Below, one piece after another: positions 15,013 through 26,343 of a stretch of 64,000 nucleotides of DNA. This DNA comes from Chlorophyllum brunneum (Eukaryota > Basidiomycota > Agaricomycetes > Agaricales > Agaricaceae), in the NCBI GenBank assembly GCA_963576785.1, contig OY756141.1, forward strand, positions 2,666,001 through 2,730,000, given 5' to 3'. The notes beneath the pieces were generated by a model. It was not told the origin of the DNA. It made no database searches and saw nothing but the letters and a program-made list of their open reading frames with translations. The position numbers and the translations under genes are program-made. Numbering within the stretch: position 1 is the first letter of the stretch; every line of letters starts with the position of its first letter.

Positions 15013-16175
15013 ATGCGCGTCTCTACGCTGTTGACCGCCCTTGCGACGCTCGCGTTGTTTGACGTGGCTCTGGCCGAAAATCATGCTAGGCCGGCTTGGA
15101 GGAGACACCGTGGTCATTATGGCCACAATGGCCACTCCGACTACGGTGACGCGTCTGGTTATGGTGATGCGCCTGGTTATGGCGTACCAAAGGCCATCCA
15201 GAAGGTGACGGGCCGTGAGTTCGAACTGGAGAAGAGGTATGAAAACAGCCGCTTCTCGTTCTATGATGCCGGACTGGGTGCCTGTGGGATAGTGAACTCT
15301 GGCGGTGATTTTGTAAGATTATTTCATTCACCACTATAACACAGGCTGTTGATATATTTTCTTCTTCAGATTGTTGCATTGAACTCGGCCGTATGTGGAG
15401 CTGGTGCTCACGTTCAGTGTTGGTGCTAACTTGTGACCGTATAGCAATTCGATTCAGGTAATTTCTGCTTTAAGAAGATAACCATCACCATTGGAGGCAA
15501 GAGTACAGAAGCGACCGTCACTGATAGGGTGAGGTCACTATGCAGAAACCGCTGAATAAAATCAGAGACTGACTTTTTGTTGTGCGTGTAGTGTCCGGGG
15601 TGTCCGTATGGGGGTCTTGACTTTTCCCGTGGTCTTTTCACGTTCTTCGCGGCGGAATCCGTTGGTATTATTCACGGCACCTGGAATTTTGGGGGGGCAG
15701 CACCACCGCCTCCTCCACCCCCGCCTCCCCCGCCGCCACCACCCCCAATAATTAAGATCAAGAAACCCAAGGTTATTCCTCCCCCGCCGCCACCTCCCCC
15801 TCCACCAAATTCAACGCCGCCACCGGAGCCTACACCAACGCCGTCGGTCTTGTTGAGCTCAGGCAGCAGCACTAGCACAAGCGCTAGTAGTACTTCCAGT
15901 ACGTAATCCCTTGAAGTACCGTCGTGGTGATATCCCCAGGGTCATCTTGTGCTGATGCATCATTCTTAGGTACATCTACCGCTGCCGCGCCAACCTCTAC
16001 TTGGGTGGAGGAGGACCACAAAGGATGCATCGAAAACGTAGACATGGCCTTGGTTCATTTGGGCGCAATGATTGTTGCCGGGAGCCTTCAGAGCGGTGAC
16101 GCGTCAGCCTCTGTGTCTTCGTTTGTTCCAGCTGCATCTGCTCCGCCTGCCGTAGCAGCTCCCACTCTCACTTAA
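15013..16175 (+). CDS. Secreted RlpA-like double-psi beta-barrel protein with poly-proline linker (tandem copy 1)
   Basis: It starts with a clear signal peptide (MRVSTLLTALATLALF...ALA, about 21 residues), a His/Gly/Tyr-rich stretch and a KR site (ELEKRY). The barrel domain follows: SRFSFYDAGLGACG, IVALNSA, CFKKITITIGGKSTEATVTD, CPGCPYGGLDFSRGLF. This is the RlpA/expansin-like fold shared with papain inhibitors and barwin-type proteins. The domain is split over several exons by introns at about 15312, 15394 and 15529. It is followed by two near-pure proline tracts, a Ser/Thr region and a C-terminal motif CIENVDMALVHLGAMIVAG shared in form with its neighbour. Role unknown; such proteins are extracellular and often developmentally regulated in mushrooms. 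Confidence 0.85.
15700..15807 (+). repeat. Proline-codon tracts
   Basis: Two runs of CCN codons encode about 16 and about 10 prolines, separated by the basic spacer IIKIKKPKV. A run of seven G sits at 15691-15697 just before. These tracts are prone to slippage, so length may vary between isolates. Confidence 0.8.
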
Positions 16176-16806
16176 TGTCAAAACCAGATACCGCTAGGTT
16201 GATTGCCTTTTGTTTTTGGGAAAAGTTCCTGTGCTTCTGAGCCCCAATATTATCTCGGGACACTTTGGATTGTAAATAATTTGGCATCGGACGTTGGACA
16301 TTTTCTCTGGGTCTTTTCTGGCTGTCGCCTATTCGCATCCAAGTGAACGAAGGCTGGTGGCCCAACCATGATCACACGAGTTTTCATGGGCAAGGTCTTG
16401 TTCTGCTTTACTTCTGTCTTACGCTATACCTGGTTTACACATGTTGAGTGCCCACATCATACATTGTTAATGGATATTACACTTGTTGCTTTACGTTTGC
16501 TGGTTCCTCGGTTGAGGCCTGGCTCTTGGACCATCAGCGGTCTTGACGATGTAGTTTGGACCTATGTCGTGAACATTCATCCTTCTCCCGTCCCGATACA
16601 GTAGCCCCATCATACTTGTGGTTTGTGGCTGTTTATTTGTCTTTGTGGCAGGTGTGACGTGACATGGGAAGGCGTGGCGTGGGGCCATAAAACGCATTTT
16701 GTGTTCTTCTCCCCTCATCAACGTTGTCCGTCGCCTCGTGCCCGTCGTTCTCTTACGTTTTACACTCGTTTATACTGTACTAACACCAAAATCCCTCGAG
16801 CCCATC
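16176..16806. other. Spacer between the tandem barrel genes
   Basis: Contains the 3' flank of copy 1 and the promoter of copy 2. CCATAAAACG at about 16684 is TATA-like, 120 bp before the second ATG. No exon seen. Confidence 0.45.
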
Positions 16807-17785
16807 ATGCGTCTGGATCTCACTCTCCTTGCTCTCGTCGCCCCCTTGGCTGTCGTCGGTGATATGCGCCATAGCGCTCGTCGTAACCATCATGAAATCG
16901 CCAAGCGTGCTGACGCCTCCGTTCAACTCCACAAACGCTACAGCTCAGCCCGTTGGACCTTCTATGATGTTGGCGGAGCCGCGTACGTTTTTGCCAGCCG
17001 CCTTTGTAGGTTTCTTACTGACTTGGTCGTGCAGAGGCGCCTGCGGAAAGTTTAATTCCCCTGGAGAACATGTGAGTCCTGATTTCCGTAGACATTTAAA
17101 CAGTTGATTAACCACGACTTGACCCAGATTGTCGCGCTGAACTCAGCTGTATGTATTCCCATCCTGCTCCGCGTGAGATGTAGAACTCACTCTACACATA
17201 GCAATACGGTGGAGGCTATCCCGGTCCCAACTGCTGGAGGAAGATCATCATGAAAATCGGTAACAAGCAGACTACTGCTACTATCACCGATGAGGTATGG
17301 CTCCTTCCACTCGACTACGTCTTTATCAACTCCTGACTGTCATTCAGTGCCCTGGCTGTCCTTACGGTGGCCTTGATCTCACTCGTGGTCTCTTCGAATT
17401 CTTTGCACCCCTTTCTGTTGGCGTCCTGTCTGGAGAATGGTATTTCGCGGACGAGGCGCCCGAGGACCCCAAGCCTTCCCCTAAGCCCCATACGACTACC
17501 CACAAGCCTCCTCCACCTCCTCCCACTACCACTCATCACCACACTTCGACCACTCACCACCATACAACCACTTCCACGACTTCCTCGTCCACCCATTCGA
17601 GCACTCATTCGTCCTCTTCTGAGGCTTCTTCCTCTTCCGTTAACTACTCCAGCGGCATAATCAGCGGACTTGCCTCACCCACTGGCGTGGTTTCTACCGA
17701 TAATGGCGAGCCTCAGAATATCATGGAATGCAACCAGTTATTGGTTAACATCGGCGGCTTAGTCGTCGCTGGTGCACAAGCCTAG
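16807..17785 (+). CDS. Secreted RlpA-like double-psi beta-barrel protein with His/Thr/Ser linker (tandem copy 2)
   Basis: Paralogue of the preceding gene in the same orientation. It has a signal peptide (MRLDLTLLALVAPLAVVG), a KR-bearing propeptide-like region (VQLHKRY) and the barrel blocks SARWTFYDVGGAAGACG, IVALNSA, CWRKIIMKIGNKQTTATITDE and CPGCPYGGLDLTRGLFEFF. Introns fall at the same places as in copy 1, which supports a gene duplication. The linker differs completely: proline plus His/Thr, then Ser/Thr-rich, likely O-glycosylated. The C-terminal motif (CNQLLVNIGGLVVAGAQA) corresponds to that of copy 1. No GPI signal is evident. Function unknown. Confidence 0.85.
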
Positions 17786-18675
17786 GTGGGCGGCACGGCA
17801 CGCCTGCCAGATTCCGACCCGTATGTCCACTACGGCATGCGTGTTCTCATCTGCTATATTGTGTAATTCTGTGCCATATTGGATAAGGCCCAGGATTCAG
17901 TGTGTTTCCATCATTCACTTGTCATTGACTCTAAGTTTCGAGGCGTAGAATATTTTTTATTTCAGGACGGTTTGAGGCCAGCCCCTCGCTGTCATTCTAT
18001 ACCCTGTCTCTATTCCTTTTCCTCCCGACATATATTCTATTTCTTGATTCTCACATAGTTACAAGCAGATTACTGTATTGTGCATCTGGCTGTGAGTTAT
18101 CTACTATATGCTGTTTATTATGCTCGGAAATTTTCGTCGCGTCGGAATGGACACCCCAGGCTCAAACCTGAAATTTCACCTCAGCCCTCAGGGTCCACGG
18201 CAACGGTCACCGCTCGCCGCTCCTTGCCTGTCTAGACATATGTCAAAGTCGACCGTCTGTGACCAACCGTGAGACGTGTTGCGACCTGCCACCTCATGTT
18301 CTGATGATGGGAAAACCAAAGTGGTTCATTGTTCTTCAACCCAAATCCCTTGCCAAGACCGCAAAGGAGCTACTGATTGGCTGGCGCCGAGATATGCAAC
18401 AACAGAGGGCATCCGAAATATCGAGATCTAATAATACATGAAGCGAGCGCAGAGTAACAGAGCGCTGCACCACCTCGCTATTTGGGCAACAAGCTGCTAG
18501 AAACTACAACATGTGTAAAATTATCTATTGTACAAAGAAGAAAATACAAAACGTCAAGCGGTGAAATGCGGAATAAACAAGTTGTTTGAAATGAACATAT
18601 TGAAACTGAAATAGACCAACCTTTACCACATCATGTACACCCAATCAACTTCCAATGTTCCCAAACCATCCAATC
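17786..18675. other. Intergenic between converging genes
   Basis: Two genes end towards this 890-bp AT-richer stretch. It holds one 60-codon plus-strand frame (18259-18441) with no recognisable content. I see no RNA gene. Confidence 0.5.
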
Positions 18676-20748
18676 CTAGCGAAAGACAGAAACCAATAGA
18701 TCCTGTAGTCCTCGTTTCTTAACCCACTTTGGTGAAGCATAGTTCTTTTTCCGCTTCATATCACGCACCAGTGCTGAGCGACTGGGAAACATCAAGTCTT
18801 TCACCGTCTGTGGTCCTTCAAGCCTCTTTGAGAGGTACTCTCGAATATTGAGGAATACGCGGGTCTTTATATATTGCTTCGCGGATTTGATGGAAGTGGG
18901 AAGGAGTTTGGTGTCGGTCAGGAGTCCGAGCTCGACAATGAGTGATTGGAGGAGGGTGAGGTGGCAGATCCTGTTGTTGTGTACGGAGGGATTGGATATA
19001 TACCTATTAACGGTCGAGAGCCCGTAGAAACAATGAACATCAGTACGCGGATTTGTTATGAATTTGTTGTAGATTTATCGTCCAGAATCAATGATCGAAA
19101 AAAGCAGAGTTGTCGAGCATAGGAAAAAGAACGCTGGTGCGTTAGCCGTTTCGTCCAATGGGTCATTAGGCAACTGGGTCCACGCACGAGGTGATATAGC
19201 TGACAGCTTCATCGTACGGTGTTGGGTTGGACGTCTGTTCCGACACTTTCTCAGCGACAACGGATGTTGTAGCTGGAAGAAGAATTGGTACAGTAGTAGT
19301 AATCTTGCCCTTCTTGGGTTTCTTTTTCTTCTTCAACAACTCGGGGGATTTAGTTGCGGGTGTGTCAGGAGAAGGGGGCGTAGGAACGGGAACGGTAGAT
19401 GATCTAGAGGTAACGTGGTTGATAGTGGTCGTTGAAGAGGGCACAAGCGTCGCCTTCGATACATTCTTGGGGAGGCTGGGCGCAATGACTGGAGGAAGAG
19501 GAAGAGGTTTTGCTAAAGGTGTAGCATTGATATTGGCAGACTCTTCCTTCTTTGTCTCTCCTTCCGCTGCCACTTTCTCCTTCTTCAACCTCTTCGCAGC
19601 AGACTTCTCTATTCTCTCCTTTCTCTCTTTCTTCTTCTGTTGTCTCAAAGCCTCCTCCTCAGTTCTCACTTTTGCTGCCTTCTTGACTTTCTTGTTCAAA
19701 TATTCAGTGGTGCTCGGCTCCGCCTCAGCATCGACGGGCGTCTTCATCCCACTTGCTTCGCCAACGAGCCAGTAATCGGCACTAACACTGAGCTTGGCCA
19801 CTTCGTTCACAAGTTCCGAAGCGACCATATCTTTGTTCTCCGATTCAAGTCCGGAATCCATACGAAGAGGGATTCCACGAATGGTGCCATCTTGTCTGAC
19901 AGAATTAAATTGGGGAGTCTTTGTCCTCGACCTCGACGCAGGTGACCTCGCACGACTCAACACCACAAAGTCGTCATCTGAGAGTAAAGTTCCTCCATTG
20001 TGATCCTCGCTCTCGGAGACATTCCACACAATCTCATCATCCGAGAATGACGATTCCTCACCAGCGTTGGGAGTAGTGGTGGTATTGGTAATCGAAGCAG
20101 CTTGCTGAGCAGCGATGGTACTACCAGCACCAGCTAGTCGTTCCGAATCCAACTGTTGCTTGACATTGACGAAGTCAAAACCGGAAGATGAAAGCGAGGA
20201 CGCAGACAGTGCAGGTGATGTGACAATGAGTGAGTCAGAGGGGCTGGAGATGCCAGCTGCAGGTGTACGACCGACAACGGGTGCCATGCCTGCGGGTTAT
20301 GGTAGGAGATGGGAGAGGTCTGTGAGATATTGGGGTAGCGCCACGTAGCCAAATCAGGTCAGCGGTGCTGTCAATGTTCAGGAATCGGGAAGTAGATTGA
20401 GGTGGTATTTCAAGCTCGGTCAGGGAGAGACCTGAGTCAGACACTGAAGCACGTTGAGTGGGAGCCAAAATGTCGAAGGGGGAGTGGGACACTCACCAGA
20501 AGAGTTGGTATATGCTCGTAGTCACCCGGAAAGCAATGAGATCCCGGTAAGAACGAGCGGAGCCCGTTAGTTGAGTGATTGGCCCTACCTGACAGGCTGT
20601 GATAAATCCTTCTGGCTAAAAGCTGTGGCCAATGCACCAAGGGCGCCTCGGTGGATAATGGCGGGTGATACAGGAAGTCGGATAGAGCCAGTACAAGATC
20701 GAAGAAGGGGAAGCCTCGGTCATTGACCCGTGTGTCAGACTGCATCAT
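18676..20748 (-). CDS. Conserved disordered basic/acidic protein, unknown function
   Basis: Reconstructed from at least four exons. Exon 1 (20748-20589) begins MMQSDTRVNDRGFPFFDLVL and looks folded. A possible 18-nt exon (20497-20514) and an exon beginning at 20443 (SDSGLSLTELEIPP) lead into the main exon. That exon is rich in Ser/Asp/Glu, with the lysine cluster LLKKKKKPKKGK, a likely nuclear or nucleolar signal, and a Lys/Glu coil (QQKKKERKERIEKSAAK). A GTGCGT donor joins YITS to the last exon, which reads RICHLTLLQSLIVELGLL and ends KKRGLQDLLVSVFR. This last block looks like the most conserved part. I do not recognise the family. The shorter alternative start is the ATG at 20287; the donor before it (CTAC/GTGGCG) is weak. 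Confidence 0.65.
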
Positions 20749-20878
20749 ATTGTTTCCGCGTTCTCTGTATCACACCCTTTCAAGCTCATCTTGACATACA
20801 GGGGACAGCTTCATGTAGCACAGAATTCAATTTAGACTACTTTGACGTCTAGGCATCTGCGGACAAGAAGCCGAATAT

Positions 20879-23032
20879 CTACCCCACAATCTTCCAATAC
20901 ACCGCAGTATTCCCGTACCCAACAGCTACTCGTTGTTCAACCAGTGCATTCTTCTTCCACACATGCCCTCCAAGGTCCGACACTTGCTTCGCTTTGTTTC
21001 TCATCAACATCAGCCGTTCGCCGTCCGGTGCATCGAGGGTCGTGGGCATCGCCAGACTGGACTTCTTCCCATTGCCTAGCTCGTAATCATAATTCTTTCC
21101 CCAAGCCATCAAATCTTGACCACCAACACCCTCGGACTCGGCTGATGAGTCCAGTGCAACAAGGACGTGCCCCGTAGGTGAGATAACGACTTCTGTTGGC
21201 ATTATTGGCTCCAATTGCTTCGTACGGTCGCTGTCTATGTAATAAGAAAGTATGGTCAGCTTCACTGCTTGAAGCAAGATAAAAAGAAACCCACATTGTA
21301 GGAGTCCGCTGACGCTCTTGACCCGGGTTGGGTTGCCTTGTGAGGTCGTGAAAGTGTTGTTACCAAGCCCCCCGTTCTGGCCGTTGCCACACATGAGGAG
21401 ATCCATTGTTGAGGGCTTACCTGCGTTTGAGCGTTCCACGATGAAGGACGTAAGGTCACCTCCTACAATACTCGATTAGTACTGACTCTCATGAAGGATC
21501 ACCCCCCATGATGTGGGGAGGCGACCACATACCAGCTATTACGCTCAAACACTTGCTACGCGTGTTGGTCGGAACCATTCGCCACAATATGACCTCTGTC
21601 GGTACTGTAATTGTCTCCAGGGTTACATTCGAGCCCAGCCCAATCTGCCTGTTAGCACAGATCAATTCAAATTCCAGCAGTTCGACAGAAAAGCGCCCCA
21701 CCCATACTCATTCGCACCCCAACCCAACACGCGCCCGGTTGGTGTTCGAACAAAGCTGCTCCTGCCACCAGCAGCAATCTGGCTAACATCGACTCCACGC
21801 AGAACTGGGATCTCGTAAAGATGAGTACACCAGTGAATGGTAGAATCGTCAATGTTTGAGAGATCTGTTGCCACATCAAAGGAAGAAGTAACGCGAACAG
21901 ACTTCGCAGTGTCTTGGGTAGTCTTGGGCAAAAGCTCCACCTTGAGGGTGTCCGGCTTGGCACCTATGATGGCCGTGGCTGGGTCGGTAATTTCAAAGGA
22001 GCGGAAGCCAAGCTGCCCGAAGCGGTTGGCGTCTTTGTTCACGGGGTGAGCAAATGTGCGCCCCTTGTTGGTGAGAGCAAGGATATGGTTGTCGCCTGCT
22101 GCGATAGAGATAAATCTGCAAACCTACGTGAGTAGGAGCTGAGCTTCAGAGCACAGGAACATACTTCTCGCTCCAGCCAAGTGTTTCCTTCGATGCAAGC
22201 TCCTGGTATAGAATCCCCCTGTCGTTCTTCCAGAGCCAACTAGTGCTGAGCCATGAGTTGTGGGGTGAAGCTCGACCCGAGCCAACTGTTTGGTTCAAAG
22301 CATCTGCTGCAAGAACGTATACCTTCCCTGTTGCGGAGAGAGCATACACCTTGAACTCTGTGGGTTGGAGCTTGACAATGTTCTAAGCCTAGTTTCAGTT
22401 ATAGCTGCCATGTCAGACAAACCGGGACACACCATCCCCCGCAAAGTTGGAATAGGCTTCGCACCACCTTCCAAGGCGGGCCCAAAGAATCCATCCCCCC
22501 ACTGGTACAGATCCCCTCTCGTGTCCACACACGCCGCATGTCTTTTGTGCAGCTGCATGTCTCTCAACGCAACGCCCTCCAACCATTTTGCAATCGTAGG
22601 ATACCGGATATCCCTATCCTTCCCTTCGCTTTCAGCGAACCCAGCATTGGAAGCAGAACTCGTATCTAGAACCCGGCCACTTTTATTTCTAGATTGAGCA
22701 ACCAGGCTTTTACTCGGAGAAACCTTGGATACATACTTGTTCGAACCCCAGACGAGAGCGTGAAGTGTACTTGGGTCTTGCCAGAGGTTTGCTTCGGGTG
22801 ATATGAGTCTAGTCTGACGTGTGAGTGGAGATGCGGCCGGTATTTCAGTGGTGGGATCTGCGTCATTGTAGATCTTTTGAGAGTTGGTGTGCCATAGGTA
22901 CGAGCCGACAGCAATCCCAGAGACCAGTGCAGCCGTTGAGGCCGCCTTTCTCTGGGCTTGAGGAACGTGGCGCGGCTGTTGGTGCAGCCTACGAAGGTGA
23001 GGCCGAAGGTGCAGTCCAGCGCGTCTAAACAT
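20879..23032 (-). CDS. RCC1-repeat mitochondrial protein, FMP25-like
   Basis: A beta-propeller protein resembling yeast Fmp25, which is needed for respiratory complex III assembly. The N-terminus is Arg-rich without acidic residues (MFRRAGLHLRPHLRRLHQQPRH), a good mitochondrial presequence. It is followed by one hydrophobic segment (TAALVSGIAVGSYLW), fitting an inner-membrane anchor. Repeats with the RCC1 pattern follow: HALVWGSNKY, LYQWGDGFFGP, IAAGDNHILALTNKG, IAAGGRSSFVRTPTGRVLGWGANEYG, DLLMCGNGQNGGLG, DLMAWGKNYDYELGNG, and a last blade, VAVGYGNTAVYWK. About five short introns separate them. The start at 23032 is the only one giving the presequence. Nothing is obviously missing. Confidence 0.85.
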
Positions 23033-23106
23033 GAGAGCAGTTCAGATTCCTGCAAAGCTCTACTGCAGGACGAGAGTCCCACGTGATGACCTCATCGTCT
23101 AATAGT

Positions 23107-23685
23107 CTACATCGTCTCTTTCGAGGACGCACAAACAGTATCCTCAGAATCAACGCCTTCCCCCTCTCCATCAGAATCACAGCTAAAATCCAAACTCAAA
23201 TCCCCCAACGCAGATTCTCTCTCCAGCTTTGTCTTTGACGGTGTGGGTGGCGTAACCATCAGCTTCATACTGACACCTCCTTTCACACTCTCGCCCCCTA
23301 CCATTACCGGCTTGGAAGGCGACACGGATATCATATCATTTTTGAATGACTCGGATGCGTTTTGTGGCATACCCGTTCCACTTCCCATGATAAAGAACGA
23401 GGAGTTCCTCTGACAGGAGAGACTACTAGCGTAAGAAGGTGGTCGGCCAAGGCCATGACCCAAGCGAGTTTCGGGGTCGTTGTTGGAGCTATTGGGGGTA
23501 TACCAGACTCGAGGGGTAAACTGGGGCATGCGTGGAGGACGAGAGCAGACAAATGCGATCATTGCGGCGACGAGGAGTAGCACGGCTATGAATACCGCGA
23601 GAAGAAAGAGCGTCACTGGATGCTGGTCAGATACATAGCTCCCCGTTAAAGAATAATATAACAGACTGGCTGTTGCTTGCTTCAT
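23107..23685 (-). CDS. Single-pass membrane protein, unknown
   Basis: An intronless 192-codon frame. A hydrophobic segment of about 27 residues (TLFLLAVFIAVLLLVAAMIAFVC, near residues 25-48) is followed by CSRPPR, so the long tail should face the cytosol. The tail is Ser/Pro-rich with SPSKP and TPPTPSK motifs that could be phosphorylated, and ends acidic (DSDGEGEGVDSED). I do not recognise the family. It lies 74 bp downstream of the FMP25-like start codon on the same strand, so its 3' end may reach that promoter. Confidence 0.6.
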   Translation of the reverse strand: MKQATASLLYYSLTGSYVSDQHPVTLFLLAVFIAVLLLVAAMIAFVCSRPPRMPQFTPRVWYTPNSSNNDPETRLGHGLGRPPSYASSLSCQRNSSFFIMGSGTGMPQNASESFKNDMISVSPSKPVMVGGESVKGGVSMKLMVTPPTPSKTKLERESALGDLSLDFSCDSDGEGEGVDSEDTVCASSKETM

Positions 23686-23866
23686 CTTACGGGTTCTTCA
23701 AACGAGGAAAGCAAGGATGGAATCTCGTCAGCCGCTCTGCTATAAATCGAGCCTGTGGCTAACGGGCGCGTACGTTATCTTTCACCAGGCGGAATACAAA
23801 TGGATCAACCAAACGACTGTTTGAGGACGAGACCGCACTCTACAAGTATAACTCATCAACACCGCA

Positions 23867-26278
23867 TCACCCTCGCCCGTCTTCCTCCTCCTCCTCCTCC
23901 TCCTCTTTGGCATACTCAATCCTGGGCCTAACCCTCCTATCCTCGACCTCCCCTTCCTCCTCCTCAGCTTTGTCATATCCAGACACACCCTCCTCTTGCT
24001 CGCGCTCCTCCTCTTCATGGAAATCCGATGTATATTCACTTCCACCGTGTCCGACATATGACCCTGCTGTAGGAGCAGGTGAATGCCCTTCCGGTAACTC
24101 AACTCTGATTCCTATCTCCCGCTCGCTCTCCTCCCCTTCTCGTCGTTCTTGTCCATGGCTATGTTCTCGATCAACAGCCATCTCAACTTCCTCTATGAGT
24201 GATTGCTCTTGAGGCTCGGAAGTCGCCGAGTGCTCTCCAGGAGCTGTGCTATTCCTCTCAGACTCTAACGCAGCAGCTTCAATCTCCTTGTCCAAATCAT
24301 ACGCCGCCGTCGAGTGCCTCAGTGGACTAGGACTTGGATATGCTGAACTCGCATGACTCGCGGTACCGCCAGGTCCAACTATGAGTGCACCGAGAGCACC
24401 CAAGTGATTGGGAATAGCAGCACCCCCAAGTTTTTCCTTCTCCAAGTCTTCCTTTGGTAGTAATCCGAAAGCCTCGCGTTTCTTCGCCTCAGCTTCAGCA
24501 GCTTTCTTCGCCCTCCTCTTAGCGTCCGCTTCTCTTCTCTTCTTCCTCCTCTGCTCAGCCTTTTCTTCTTCACGTTTACTAGTCTCCTGCCATCGCCTCA
24601 GTTCGACCCGAGCTTCTTCTTCCTCGAGCGCGTCTAGGTCCCACTGCTCCTGCATGAACTCCGTGTATCGTTCGCATGCAGGTCTCCATGTTCTTGTCGG
24701 TTTGGTGTCCGTATCTACATCCGCGTTTATTCCATCACGACTTTGGCCCCAAATTTCCGAGTCTGTTCGGGAGTTTGGTACTAATGGGATGAGAGGATCC
24801 CTTCCTTCGAGTAATGCATCGATATCCGGGGGTGGCGGGTATTCAAAGTCAGGTCCTGGATTAATGCGCACAGACGCGTCGTTGAATAATGAGATGAAGG
24901 GGTAATATCCCAGCCACCCATCATCAAACGGATTTTCCCTATGCTCCTTTACGCCTTCCCTTGCCCGCCTCTTCTCCTTTGCTCTTTGAGTTTTGTCCTT
25001 CGGCTGTCGTAGTTGTAGATAGTCATACAAGTCCTGAAATGCCATACCCTGACATAGCCCGTTTTTGAAGAACGCGATTTTCGACTCTGGGCCGAGAGTA
25101 GGCAAGGGGCGGAGATGTTGTTGGGGTTTCGCAGATGAACTGCTAGCTGTGGTCTCTGGGGGTTTGCCGACAGTGGGACCGGATTTTTTTCCCGAATTCG
25201 AAGGAACCGAGGATGATTGTGTGGACTTGCCAGAATAATCCATGAGTGCAGACATCTCTTTGCTTTGCGGGTATTCGAGGATCTCAAAGACCTCCTGGCC
25301 TTTGAGGTCAATAGGTATACGTTCGCGCCTGATATGGGCAGGGTCTTGTGTGTCTTTGGGGTTGGCGGCGCGCCGAGGAGGGAGGGAAATGTACATTCCT
25401 ATGACGTCTCCCGAGGCGTACGATTCCCCATAGGGTCTGGGTCGGGATAAGGTAACCTTTTCGCCAGATCTGTCGCGGTAGCCATAACTGTACCCGTCCA
25501 ACCCAACAGGACCATTGAGTGTAGCCTCTCGGCGTCCCCAGCCAAGCCTCACATGTGCACCCTCCCTTCTCACTTTCACCCCTGTACCATTTCCATTTCC
25601 ACCCTCTTCCGCGTTCAGTCCAGTGTGTTGTGCACGGTCACCCCCACCATTTACAATCCTCACTTCTAGATACCACTTTCCTTCCCTCAGAGGCGCGTTA
25701 CATCTGGCACTTCTGAACCCAGAGCTCCCGGCGAGCCCTAGCCCGTCTTTTGTTACCTTGATAAAAGGTGAGCGGTCCTCCCAGCCGACACGGTAAGACG
25801 TTGGGTTGGACTCAATGGTACGACAGGGTGTGGCGTGACCGGGCGGATTTATGCCTGCAGGTACGTAGCGAAACCCGACGCGGTTCACTCCGACTAGGTC
25901 TGTTTTGAAGTATTCTGTGGTGACATTGGTGGTGGTGATGGTGTCACAGGGTACGAAGGTGGGTCCTCGAGAAATTGTGAGTATGGGACGGGAGGAAAGG
26001 TCGCTGCGTGTGACTAGACTACTGCAGCCGAGTGTCAGTCAGATACGGAGAGAGTCAGGAGAACGACATTACTCGTTTGTTGGTGCATTGGGGGTGGATG
26101 CTGCCGGTGTAGACGCCGAGTCCGACGGCGCTGGAGACGACGCAGCTACGGGGGCGCGTTTGCGCTTCCTAGATGGTTGTGTTTGTGGTGGTACAGAGCC
26201 ATTGAATATTGGAATGTTTTCTGAAGGAGGGGACGACATTGATGAGTTGAGTCCCGAGCTTTCCGTCATGTCGTACAT
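23867..26278 (-). CDS. Ash2/Bre2-type SPRY subunit of the COMPASS H3K4 methyltransferase
   Basis: Core subunit of the Set1 complex that methylates histone H3 Lys4. Exon 1 encodes a Ser/Pro-rich head with the nuclear signal PSRKRKRAP. Exon 2 continues SLVTRSDLSSRPILTISRG and TEYFKTDLVGVNRVGFRYVP. The SPRY domain has SPFIKVTKDGL, RSARCNAPLREGKWYLEV, HVRLGWGRREATLNGPVGLDG, GDVIGMYISLP, then SKIAFFKNGLCQGMAFQDLY and GYYPFISLFNDASVRIN, interrupted by a Ser/Thr insert. After FEYPPP come two Glu/Arg/Lys coils and a C-terminal glutamate run encoded by a (CTC)n repeat. Two candidate starts, 26278 (MYDMTESSG) and 26269 (MTESSG), differ by three residues. Head-to-head with the E2 gene. Confidence 0.92.
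23884..23905. repeat. (CTC)n microsatellite coding for a glutamate run
   Basis: About seven tandem CTC units near the 3' end of the Ash2/Bre2 gene encode consecutive glutamates on the minus strand. Length polymorphism is likely. Confidence 0.8.
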
Positions 26279-26343
26279 TGATCCCGACTTCCAAATCAGG
26301 AATCCGTGTCTCCTGTGCCACAACCCAGTCCGCCCTTCTGATC

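Noticed and set aside
19227..19775. 182-codon plus-strand frame rich in Phe, Val, Ser
   Set aside because: Antisense of the Lys/Glu/Thr-rich exon of the minus-strand conserved unknown gene, with no start context or partner exon.
23107..23685. Idea that this is an exon of the FMP25-like gene
   Set aside because: The FMP25-like gene starts at 23032 with a good presequence, and the upstream frame has its own start, membrane segment and stop.
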